A DNA stretch of 64,000 nt from Microbulbifer flavimaris (GTDB taxonomy: Bacteria > Pseudomonadota > Gammaproteobacteria > Pseudomonadales > Cellvibrionaceae): the NCBI RefSeq assembly GCF_001641755.2, contig NZ_LRFG02000002.1, positions 310,001-374,000 on the forward strand, given 5' to 3'. The notes beneath the pieces were generated by a model, which made no database searches, had not been told where the DNA came from, and saw nothing but the letters and a program-made list of their open reading frames with translations. Of the stretch, positions 57,729 through 64,000 are shown piece by piece. Position numbers and translations under genes: made by a program. Position 1 is the first letter of the stretch. Every line of letters starts with the position of its first letter.

Positions 57729-58103
57729 GGTGCTCACCTCTCTTCAAGCTGCCTTCAAGCTGCGCTTTATTAATTGCGCTGTTCGTTCACCAATTCTGGT
57801 GATGTGCTCCTCCTGATGCCCCGATGCCTGCGACGGCAACGAGGCACCCAGAGCCCTCTCTTATCCGGATTTTAATCAGCGAACGGTTGATCCGTAGCTG
57901 CGTTCGATTGGCATCGGCACAGGTTTTAAGAACGGAGAGTTTTAAACCGGCAGTGCGTCTGCGCAGGTTACCGCACACAAAAACTGACCATGAACCCGAT
58001 TGTCGTCACCCACCCCACCGCCGTTGCTCTCTCCGAGCACATCCCGGGGTGAGCCAGCCTCGACCGCACTAGAATGAATCTGTGCAATAAAGGAGGTTCC
58101 ACC
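57729..58103. other. Gene-free stretch between divergent hsp20 and host-attachment genes
   Basis: About 375 bases. It holds the tandem repeat at 57742-57763 and, on the plus strand, a possible -10 (TAGAAT, 58068-58073) before the perfect AAGGAGG ribosome site of the next gene. No clear sigma-32 promoter was found for hsp20. Confidence 0.4.
57742..57763 (-). repeat. Tandem 11-base repeat in the hsp20 leader
   Basis: On the minus strand GCAGCTTGAAG occurs twice head to tail, ending just before the purine-rich ribosome site. Each copy contains CTTGAA, which looks like a sigma-32 -35 box, but a matching -10 is absent and the distance to the ATG is too short. A role in the leader RNA is possible. 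Confidence 0.6.
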
Positions 58104-58541
58104 ATGGCCAAAGCCTGGGTTTTAGTCGCCAATCACACCGATGCCCGCATGTTTGAAGCCGAGCACCGTACCAGCGCCCTGAGGGAGCTGGACGCGCTGC
58201 ACTACCCCGAGGGACGTATGAAGGGGCGGGAATTGCTCGCCGATGCCCCCGGACGGGTTTTCGACCGCTTCGGGCACGCTTCCCGTGGCATGGGCAACAT
58301 GGGTGACCTGCGCCGCGACGGTGCCGAATCATTTGCCCGAGAAATCGCTCACGCCCTCGAGCGGGGCCGCGAGGAGGGGCGTTTCGAAAATCTCTACATC
58401 GTCGCAGAGCCGAAAATGGTCGGCCCGCTGCGCAACGCACTGTCTGCCACCACCCGCGCGGCGATACAGGGCGAAACCGCCAAGAACGTCATCCACGACG
58501 CGCCCGAGAAGATCCGCAAGCAGTTGCCGGACTTCCTGTAA
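58104..58541 (+). CDS. Host attachment family protein
   Basis: A protein of 145 residues matching the family named protein required for attachment to host cells. Marks are WVLVANHTDARMFEAE near the start, the Gly/Asp/Arg-rich DRFGHASRGMGNMGDLRRDGAESFAREIA, and LYIVAEPKMVGPLRNALSA. It was described in Agrobacterium attachment, but similarity to eRF1-like folds suggests an RNA or ribosome role; the function is open. Perfect AAGGAGG before the ATG, so high expression is likely. Confidence 0.85.
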   Translation: MAKAWVLVANHTDARMFEAEHRTSALRELDALHYPEGRMKGRELLADAPGRVFDRFGHASRGMGNMGDLRRDGAESFAREIAHALERGREEGRFENLYIVAEPKMVGPLRNALSATTRAAIQGETAKNVIHDAPEKIRKQLPDFL

Positions 58542-58694
58542 TTCAGCTTGGCAATCAACTGCTCGTTTTCCTGACCGACACCGGCCGCTCCGCGGCCGGT
58601 GCTGTTTTTGGCTTTTCGCACCGCAGCGCTGGCAGCTTGGGCCAAACCAGCAGATCCGATACCATTGGGTCACATCCAAGCTAGGGAACAGGCA

Positions 58695-59648
58695 ATGTTG
58701 CGACTCTTCGAAATCAACCGGGGCGCCCTGCGCGAGCAGTCCATCGAGGAGACGATGAGCCGGCAACAGCTGTCCGAAGCTGTCTGGATCGACCTGCAGG
58801 AGCCGGAGGAAAACGAACGGGACCTGCTGGAGCAGCTGCTGCGCACGGAGCTGCCGGAATCTGAGGATGTCGAGGAAATCGAGGCCTCCGCACGCTACTT
58901 TATTGACTCTGCCGGCGTGCATATCCACTCCCTGTTCCTGTCCCAGAGTGAGGGGCGCCACGACACCACCACCGTGGCCTTTATCCTGCAGCCACAGCGG
59001 CTGATCACTGTCCGCGATACCGACCTGGCAGACTTCCGTTTATTGCGGATGCGCGCCCGGCGCCGTCAGGTGGAAGCCCACAGTGCACAGGAGCTGATGG
59101 TTCAGGTATTCGACCAGAAGGTGGAGAACCTGGCTGACGCGCTGGAAGATATTCACGTCAAGCTGGGCGAGGTGAGTTACCTGGTGCTGGAAGACGAATC
59201 GGCAGAGCTGGAAGACGCCATCGACTACCTGGCCAAGCTCGAGGACAGCACCGGTAAGGTGCAGCTGTGCCTGATGGATACCCGGCGCTCCATTACGTTT
59301 CTGCAGCGGCATATCCGCATTGATGGCGATTTGCAGGAAAGTTTCCGCGACATCACCCGGGATATCGACACCCTCATGGCCCACACCGGGTTTGTCTTCA
59401 ACAAGATCAACTTCCTAATGGACTCCACCCAGGGGTTTATCAATATCGAGCAGAACCAGATCATCAAGATCTTTTCCATCGCCGCGGTGGTGTTTCTGCC
59501 GCCGACCATGGTGGCCAGCATTTACGGCATGAATTTCGACGTCATGCCGGAACTGAAATGGGTCGGGGGCTATCCGTTTGCCCTGTTCCTGATGCTGCTG
59601 GCCGGCGTGGCGCCCTATGCCTACTTCAAGAAGAAAGGCTGGCTGTGA
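58695..59648 (+). CDS. corA: CorA family divalent metal ion transporter
   Basis: A protein of 317 residues, the usual CorA length. The cytoplasmic N-terminal domain is followed by a long helix and two C-terminal membrane helices with the selectivity motif GMN in MVASIYGMNFDVMPELKW. It forms a pentameric Mg2+ channel; Co2+ and Ni2+ may also pass. The ATG at 58695 opens the family N-terminus. Its position beside Hsp20, CBS and the host-attachment protein gives no pathway. Confidence 0.94.
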   Translation: MLRLFEINRGALREQSIEETMSRQQLSEAVWIDLQEPEENERDLLEQLLRTELPESEDVEEIEASARYFIDSAGVHIHSLFLSQSEGRHDTTTVAFILQPQRLITVRDTDLADFRLLRMRARRRQVEAHSAQELMVQVFDQKVENLADALEDIHVKLGEVSYLVLEDESAELEDAIDYLAKLEDSTGKVQLCLMDTRRSITFLQRHIRIDGDLQESFRDITRDIDTLMAHTGFVFNKINFLMDSTQGFINIEQNQIIKIFSIAAVVFLPPTMVASIYGMNFDVMPELKWVGGYPFALFLMLLAGVAPYAYFKKKGWL

Positions 59649-59745
59649 GGAAAGCAGGTTCCTCGGCAATGTCACCGAACTGCTAGAATTGAAGCACGCA
59701 TACAGATAAATTCTCGCCGCCGGTCTCGCCGCAGTGGAGCGCTTT

Positions 59746-60411
59746 ATGGGCACTGCCGTCAACAAACCCTTCCACCTCAGACAATGGCTCAGCGTGCAGC
59801 AGGCGGTCACCCACCTGAGTGCCGTGGCGGAGGAACCCTTTACCAGCGCCGACCTGGCAGATCTCGCAGAGCAGCATCAACTCGACCTCTACTGGTATCG
59901 GCCCGGGCAGCAGGTTGCCTACCTCGACCGCCCGGCAGTACTGGAACTGAGCCACCCCCTGCGCCTGTGCGCGGAAAACCCCAGTGACTGGAAAGCCATT
60001 GTCGGTATTCTCCGACAGCGCCCCGCCCTGCCCGCCTACGAGCAGGATACGCCACTGTTGGAGGACGAGGACGGTAACCGCCTGCGTATCAGCTTCGACC
60101 ACCGCCGGCGCCCGGAGCCTTTCAGCGGGCGCTGGTACCCGAGCCTGGCCGAGCTGGTGGTCAGGCGCGGTGATATCGAGCAACTGGAACCCACCCTGTT
60201 TTCTGCCTCAGAGGCAGAGCACGCCCTGGAGAAACAGCAGTTGCTCAATGTGATCTGGGAGCTGGAGAAGCTCGCCCTGGACGGCGAGCACCATTCCACC
60301 AGCTGGCTCGCCGAGCAGATCGCCCGCCGCTCCAGCGCCCTCGACCGGCAATCCCTGGAGCGCATCCTGACCGCAGCGGAACGCGAGGGCTCCCGGGGCA
60401 CTCCTCACTGA
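59746..60411 (+). CDS. Uncharacterised soluble protein
   Basis: A protein of 221 residues that I do not recognise. The N-terminal part resembles DNA- or protein-binding helical modules (RQWLSVQQAVTHLSAV, TSADLADLAEQHQL), with a middle strand-rich part (RLRISFDHRRRPEPFSGRWYPSLAEL) and a C-terminal helical part (LLNVIWELEKLAL). The opening LSVQQAVTHLS resembles the winged-helix start of phage or regulator proteins, but no family is certain. The ATG at 59746 follows GGAG; a GTG at 59734 is in frame. Confidence 0.65.
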   Translation: MGTAVNKPFHLRQWLSVQQAVTHLSAVAEEPFTSADLADLAEQHQLDLYWYRPGQQVAYLDRPAVLELSHPLRLCAENPSDWKAIVGILRQRPALPAYEQDTPLLEDEDGNRLRISFDHRRRPEPFSGRWYPSLAELVVRRGDIEQLEPTLFSASEAEHALEKQQLLNVIWELEKLALDGEHHSTSWLAEQIARRSSALDRQSLERILTAAEREGSRGTPH

Positions 60412-60493
60412 GCCAACACGGATTCCGCTCGCCCCTCGCACTCCCCCGCCACAACCTGCGAAATTATCGACAGGATCATTCGGCTTTTTTCGC

Positions 60494-60521
60494 TTTTACC
60501 GAATCGAGTAATTTTTATAAT
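60494..60521 (+). promoter_or_regulatory. Possible sigma-70 promoter for the b561-yceI unit
   Basis: TATAAT (60516-60521) is a perfect -10. An imperfect -35, TTTTAC, lies 16 bases upstream at 60494-60499. The start codon at 60583 is 62 bases downstream. The surrounding 60 bases are AT-rich compared with the genes. Confidence 0.45.
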
Positions 60522-60582
60522 CGTTGCCACTGTGAAAACCTTTCCGGCAAGATCGCATAATTTTTAAACGGAACGAATAAAA

Positions 60583-61218
60583 GTGGCAGCGAAAAACAGC
60601 GAATCCGCCTACGGCTGGGTGGCCATAGCACTGCACTGGCTCATGGCACCGGTAGTGATCGGTCTCTTTGCGCTTGGCTGGTGGATGCGTCAGCTCTCTT
60701 ATTACGACCCCTGGTACCGGCAGGGCCCCGAGCTGCACAAGGCGATTGGCATCCTGCTGCTGATCGCACTGCTGCTGCGCCTGGCGTGGAAGTTCCTGAA
60801 TATCTCCCCGGCCGATGTTCCGGGCACACCGCGCTGGCAGGCTCTGGCCGCAAGACTTGCTCACGGCGGCATCTACCTGCTGCTGTTGGCCATCATGACT
60901 TCCGGCTACCTGATTTCCACCGCCGACGGCCGCGCAATCGACGTATTTGGCCTGTTCAGCGTACCGGCCAGCATCCAGGGCCTGCCCAACCAGGAGGATA
61001 TTGCCGGCGAGATCCACGAGATCCTGGCCTGGACCCTGATGGGGCTGGTCGCACTGCATGCCCTCGCCGCACTGAAACACCACTTTATCGACCGCGATGC
61101 CACTTTACTGCGCATGCTGGGCAAGCCCGGCAAGCCAGAAAGGCAGCGCTCGATAATCGATGAACCGAACCATGAATCGAAACATAAACCAACCCAAGAC
61201 CTGAGCGCCTCAAAATAA
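60583..61218 (+). CDS. Cytochrome b561 family protein
   Basis: A membrane protein of 211 residues with four helices. Haem-ligand His residues are in YGWVAIALHWLM, GPELHKAIGILLL and ALHALAALKHHFI, as in E. coli CybB. It carries electrons between quinol and periplasmic acceptors. GTG start. The YceI gene begins 13 bases after its stop, a pairing common in bacteria where b561 and YceI are adjacent. Confidence 0.92.
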   Translation: MAAKNSESAYGWVAIALHWLMAPVVIGLFALGWWMRQLSYYDPWYRQGPELHKAIGILLLIALLLRLAWKFLNISPADVPGTPRWQALAARLAHGGIYLLLLAIMTSGYLISTADGRAIDVFGLFSVPASIQGLPNQEDIAGEIHEILAWTLMGLVALHALAALKHHFIDRDATLLRMLGKPGKPERQRSIIDEPNHESKHKPTQDLSASK

Positions 61219-61231
61219 AGGAGCATTATCC

Positions 61232-61798
61232 ATGAAGAAAATTGCCATTTTCCTGTTCGCCTCACTGCTGGGCGCCACCGCCCAGGCAGCCGAGTATGTG
61301 ATCGACACCAAGGGCGCCCATGCCTTTATCCAGTTCCGTATCAAGCACCTGGGCTACAGCTGGCTGTATGGCCGTTTCGACGACTTCAATGGCTCTTTCC
61401 AGTATGACGAGAGCAAACCCGAGGACTCCTCCATCAATGTGAATATTGATGTGAGCAGCCTCAACAGCAACCACGCCGAGCGCGACAAGCACCTGCGTGA
61501 CGAGGACTTCCTGTACGTGGAGAAGTACCCCACCGCCACTTTCAAGAGCACCAGCTACGAGCCACTGGAAGATGGTAAAGGCAAATTGACCGGTGACCTG
61601 ACCCTGCGCGGCGTCACCAAGCCGATCACCATCGACGTCACCCACGTTGGTGGCGGCAAGGATCCCTGGGGCGGCTTCCGTCAGGGTTTCACCGGCTCCA
61701 CTGAGTTCAAGCTGAAGGACTTCGGCATCGACTACGACCTGGGTCCGGCTTCACAGACCGTGGAGATGATTCTCGACGTGGAAGGTATTCGTAAGTAA
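61232..61798 (+). CDS. yceI: YceI family periplasmic protein
   Basis: A protein of 188 residues with a signal peptide (IAIFLFASLLGATAQA) and a lipocalin-like barrel that binds isoprenoid quinones in structural studies. Marks are the opening YVIDTKGAHAFIQFRIKHLGYSWLYGRFDDF and SSINVNIDVSSLNSNHAERDKHLRDEDF. It is periplasmic and probably partners the b561 gene just upstream. Strong AAAGGAG ribosome site. Base-induced expression is known for E. coli YceI; here it is unproven. Confidence 0.94.
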   Translation: MKKIAIFLFASLLGATAQAAEYVIDTKGAHAFIQFRIKHLGYSWLYGRFDDFNGSFQYDESKPEDSSINVNIDVSSLNSNHAERDKHLRDEDFLYVEKYPTATFKSTSYEPLEDGKGKLTGDLTLRGVTKPITIDVTHVGGGKDPWGGFRQGFTGSTEFKLKDFGIDYDLGPASQTVEMILDVEGIRK

Positions 61799-61824
61799 CA
61801 CACGCGCGATCTTACGCACGACGG

Positions 61825-61850
61825 AGCCCGGCACTTGCCGGGCTTTTTTG
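61825..61850 (+). terminator. Rho-independent terminator after yceI
   Basis: AGCCCGGC-ACTT-GCCGGGCT followed by TTTTTG, 26 bases after the yceI stop. The stem is perfect over 8 bases. Confidence 0.93.
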
Positions 61851-61934
61851 TGTTTGGGAACAATAGGTAACGGCGGCCAGCGCGCTTCTCCTCAGAGGCT
61901 CAGTAGTCGGGATGAAGCCGACCTCTTGGGCGGT

Positions 61935-62040
61935 GAAGCACCGGGTTCCAGTATCTCGAAACGCTGTGAATACGTCCCTGTACGCTCCGTCGGCGGCGTC
62001 CCTGCCGCCGACGGTTCGAGATACTGGAACCCGGTACTTC
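61935..62040 (-). repeat. Palindrome-embedded hairpin element, copy 1
   Basis: The outer arms 61935-61960 and 62015-62040 are 26-base inverted repeats with one mismatch; they meet in a core of 54 bases (61961-62014). Read on the minus strand the core starts CCGTC, folds as CCGTCGGCGGC-AGGGAC-GCCGCCGACGG, then continues AGCGTACAGGGACGTATTCA and ends GCGT. The core matches copy 2 from end to end, although the arms of the two copies are unrelated. With the core removed, the arms would be one long palindrome. Confidence 0.85.
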
Positions 62041-62169
62041 CCCTTATATTCTGACCGAAGGCGCTCAAAAGCGAATTACCTGACTTTCAAATGTCACTTT
62101 GATTTTTTAGTTGGCTTCAGGGCGGCTGAGCTGAAGCAAGGCAAAAACACTGGATGCGAAGGGCAAGTG

Positions 62170-62260
62170 CTTGGCTTGGCGTTTTAAAACCTTCTGCACC
62201 AGGGATGGTGCAGAGGAGCTACAGGGAGGTATTCATGCGTTTTTAAAACGCCAAGCCAAG
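62170..62260 (+). repeat. Palindrome-embedded hairpin element, copy 2
   Basis: The outer arms 62170-62189 and 62241-62260 are perfect 20-base inverted repeats. The core (62190-62240, 51 bases) starts CCTTC, folds as TCTGCACC-AGGGAT-GGTGCAGA, continues AGCTACAGGGAGGTATTCA and ends GCGT. It is the same element as copy 1, in the opposite orientation, 129 bases apart by nearest core edges counted from 62015 to 62240. The stretch 61851-62308 has no gene. Confidence 0.85.
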
Positions 62261-62308
62261 TGGTTGCCCGCCACCAAAGGCTGGACCTGGCAACCACGTT
62301 CAAAGGAG

Positions 62309-63727
62309 TTATGCACTAGCCCGACTCGGCTCCGGTACGCCCACCGCAAAGCGCGCAATCCCGTACACAGCGAGACCCGCCAGAATACCCGGCATGCCCT
62401 CGTAGATATGGCTGTGCCAGCCCACCCAACGCCACAGTAGCGCCACCGCGAGCCCGACCAGGCTCATCAGGATATAAACACGCTGTGTTGGTCGACCACC
62501 CAGGGCAAGTACGATCAGAACCGGGGCAAAGGCGGAAGCCAGGGACGACCAGGACATCACCACCAGGCTGAAGACACTCTGTTGATTCACAAGCGCCCAA
62601 ACTACCGCCGCCGCGGTGATAGCCACCGTGGTCAGTTTCAGCACCCAGGTTTTTTCCGTGCGCTGCGGGTGAATGTCGTGGGTAATGGCCGCAGAGCAGC
62701 TGAGCACCAGGGAATCTGCCGTGGACATGGTGGCTGCAAATACCCCCGCCAGAATCAGGCCCACCATCACCGGGGATAGCAGTTCCATCGCCATCATCGG
62801 CAGCGCCAGCTCCGCATCAAAGCTACCTGCATCGGTCAGCATGATCCGCGCCAGCATACCGACGCCGGTGGCCATGAAATAGAAAGCAGTGAACCAGAGG
62901 TAATACCAGATGCGCGCATGAATCATACGGTGATGGGATTCGAGCGCCATAAAGCGCACCATTACATGGGGCTGACCGATCACCGACAGGCCGGCAAACA
63001 GCCAGCCCACCGCAAACAGCACACCGCCCGCAAGCCCAGGCAGCAGCATATTGTCCGGATACCAGTCCAGGAAGCCGTCAACCTGACTCATGGACTGCAC
63101 TGCAGCGCCGATGCCGCCGACGGACTGCGTCGCCACTACCAGTAGCGTTCCCATGGCCACAATCATCACGATGGATTGTGCCGCGTCGGTCCAGATAGAG
63201 GCTCGAATACCGCCCGCCAGACAATAGGCGGCCACGATGATGCCGCCGATCACCGCCCCGCTCCAGATGGGCAAGTCCAGCAACACATACAACGCCTTGC
63301 TACCCGCCACCAGCTGGGCGCTGGCATAGGCCAGCAGGAAGATCAGAGAAAGCACCCCCGCGAGGCGCTGCCAGTAAACAAAGCGGGGACCGGTCCAGCA
63401 GCTGATCACCCCGGCGTAGCTGGATTCCCCGGTCTTGTGCGTGGCACGACACAGGGACTTGTGCACCCACAGCGAGCCGAGAAAATCACCCAGGATCCAG
63501 CCCACCATCAACCACACGGACGCGAGGCCGGTAGCGTAGGTGTACCCGATGACACCAATAAACATATAACCACTGTTATTGGTGGCGACGGCGGAGAGCC
63601 CCACCAGGAACGGGGAGACATCCCGGCTGGCAAGGTAGTAGTCCTGCTTGGTGCCGCGGCTTTTCAGATAGGAGCTGACGCCGATGGCGGCAAACATGGC
63701 GAGAAAAAACAGAAAACTGGCGAGCAC
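62309..63727 (-). CDS. Sodium/solute symporter (SSS, PutP-like)
   Basis: A permease of 472 residues with about 13 helices. The family core is visible: YYLASRDVSPFLVGLSAVATNNSGYMFIG, then GGIRASIWTDAAQSIVM, and the second Na+-site region FAATMSTADSLVLSCSAAI. Members import proline, pantothenate, sugars or other solutes with Na+. The substrate is not readable. GTG start with AAGGAGAG upstream. It runs in the same direction as the partial gene upstream. Confidence 0.9.
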   Translation of the reverse strand: MLASFLFFLAMFAAIGVSSYLKSRGTKQDYYLASRDVSPFLVGLSAVATNNSGYMFIGVIGYTYATGLASVWLMVGWILGDFLGSLWVHKSLCRATHKTGESSYAGVISCWTGPRFVYWQRLAGVLSLIFLLAYASAQLVAGSKALYVLLDLPIWSGAVIGGIIVAAYCLAGGIRASIWTDAAQSIVMIVAMGTLLVVATQSVGGIGAAVQSMSQVDGFLDWYPDNMLLPGLAGGVLFAVGWLFAGLSVIGQPHVMVRFMALESHHRMIHARIWYYLWFTAFYFMATGVGMLARIMLTDAGSFDAELALPMMAMELLSPVMVGLILAGVFAATMSTADSLVLSCSAAITHDIHPQRTEKTWVLKLTTVAITAAAVVWALVNQQSVFSLVVMSWSSLASAFAPVLIVLALGGRPTQRVYILMSLVGLAVALLWRWVGWHSHIYEGMPGILAGLAVYGIARFAVGVPEPSRASA

Positions 63728-63813
63728 GGGTCTCTCCTTTCGTCGTTATTATTTTCGGGATAGGCGGGCTTCCCTGCGCGCCCGCCGTATACGGCCACTG
63801 CCGGTATACGGTA

Positions 63814-64000
63814 TCAGGAAACTTCCTGCTTTTCGGCATTCTCTTCTGAGTCACGTTCCATCCCGGTGGACTCAATGCCCATCAGGCGCGCAAACGGTGG
63901 ATACTCGTGCAGCCCGTCCAGGGCTTCGTCTTCCATTGCTTCATCACGGTAGGCCGTGGAGATTTCCAACGCCTTGGACAGGTAATCCACCGCTTCCTCC
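63814..64000 (-). CDS. Probable tetratricopeptide repeat protein, C-terminal end (partial)
   Basis: The last 61 codons of a gene that continues beyond the window. The text AVDYLSKALEISTAYRDEA followed by ALDGLHEYPPFARLMG is the usual last TPR repeat plus the D-x-x-L-x-x-x-P-x-F end of TPR proteins. An acidic tail follows. The function is unknown. It precedes the sodium/solute symporter gene on the same strand; between them, GTATAC-rich inverted sequences (63785-63812) form a hairpin without a T run. Confidence 0.6.
   Translation of the reverse strand, partial: EEAVDYLSKALEISTAYRDEAMEDEALDGLHEYPPFARLMGIESTGMERDSEENAEKQEVS

Noticed and set aside
57738-57780. Sigma-32 promoter for hsp20
   Set aside because: CTTGAA occurs twice, but no CCCCAT-like -10 follows and the distance to the start codon is too short.
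61851-62308. Remnant of an insertion sequence
   Set aside because: The inverted repeats flank only about 50 bases and no transposase fragment or target duplication was seen; a short palindrome-embedded repeat explains it better.
63785-63812. GTATAC-rich inverted repeat as a terminator before the symporter gene
   Set aside because: It can fold, but no T run follows on the minus strand, so termination is not supported.

Overview
This window looks like chromosomal DNA of a marine gammaproteobacterium with fairly high GC. The support is the family content: a seven-subunit Mrp Na+/H+ antiporter, purE-purK, a cyanide-insensitive-type bd oxidase, a TonB siderophore receptor with a Fur-like box, DUF1853 and DUF6671 proteins, glutathione-dependent formaldehyde oxidation, and a Na+/solute symporter. 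A Cellvibrionales (Microbulbifer-like) source is my best guess. It is an inference from gene content and from the style of an intergenic repeat, not a measured assignment. I saw no rRNA, tRNA, CRISPR array, prophage or intact insertion sequence.

Layout. 0-2 kb: the last codons of an RNase R-type exoribonuclease, an SDR oxidoreductase and an RluA-type pseudouridine synthase. 2-4.6 kb: a large AT-richer surface lipoprotein with thrombospondin-3 calcium repeats and Asp-box repeats, behind a perfect CRP palindrome. 4.7-9.9 kb (minus): one ABC ATPase, three tandem membrane-fusion adaptors and one FtsX/MacB-type permease, all overlapping. 10.1-16 kb: mrpABCDEFG, preceded by a foldable leader. 16-18.7 kb (minus): a DUF6671 protein, purK and purE. 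19.2-23.7 kb: an OmpW-like barrel, an RTX-like autotransporter and a UMF1-family MFS permease. 23.9-29.3 kb: a bile-acid-symporter-type permease, a DUF1853 protein, and a GbsR-type regulator ahead of a two-gene bd-type quinol oxidase. 29.3-35.2 kb: a MauG/diheme peroxidase, a TetR regulator, a double cupin, a DUF465 protein, a GST and a Cys-rich unknown. 35.2-37.2 kb (minus): an SBP56/methanethiol-oxidase-type protein coupled to a membrane protein with a His/Met-rich loop. 37.5-43.2 kb (minus): a PepSY protein, a siderophore receptor and a DPP-IV-type S9 peptidase.

43.4-50.5 kb holds a LysR regulator, an MscS channel, a small acidic lipoprotein, a DJ-1/PfpI protein, a pirin, a TSUP permease, a FrnE-type DsbA and a lipoprotein. 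50.5-54.3 kb (minus) is a formaldehyde detoxification block (GFA-fold protein, FghA, FrmA) with an AraC regulator. 54.3-61.8 kb carries a PhnA/YjdM protein, a phospholipase D-type lipoprotein, a CBS protein, Hsp20, a host-attachment-family protein, CorA, an unknown protein, and cytochrome b561 with YceI. 61.8-62.3 kb is gene-free and contains two copies of one short hairpin element, in opposite orientations, each at the exact centre of a different long palindrome. The window ends with a Na+/solute symporter and the C-terminus of a probable TPR protein, both on the minus strand.

Themes: sodium and pH homeostasis (Mrp, SSS and BASS permeases), respiratory flexibility (bd oxidase, b561, diheme peroxidase), one-carbon and sulfur detoxification (methanethiol oxidase, formaldehyde pathway), envelope export and stress. 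The most unusual items are the palindrome-embedded repeat pair (61935-62260), the triple-adaptor ABC operon, the mrp leader, and the SBP56-membrane protein pair.
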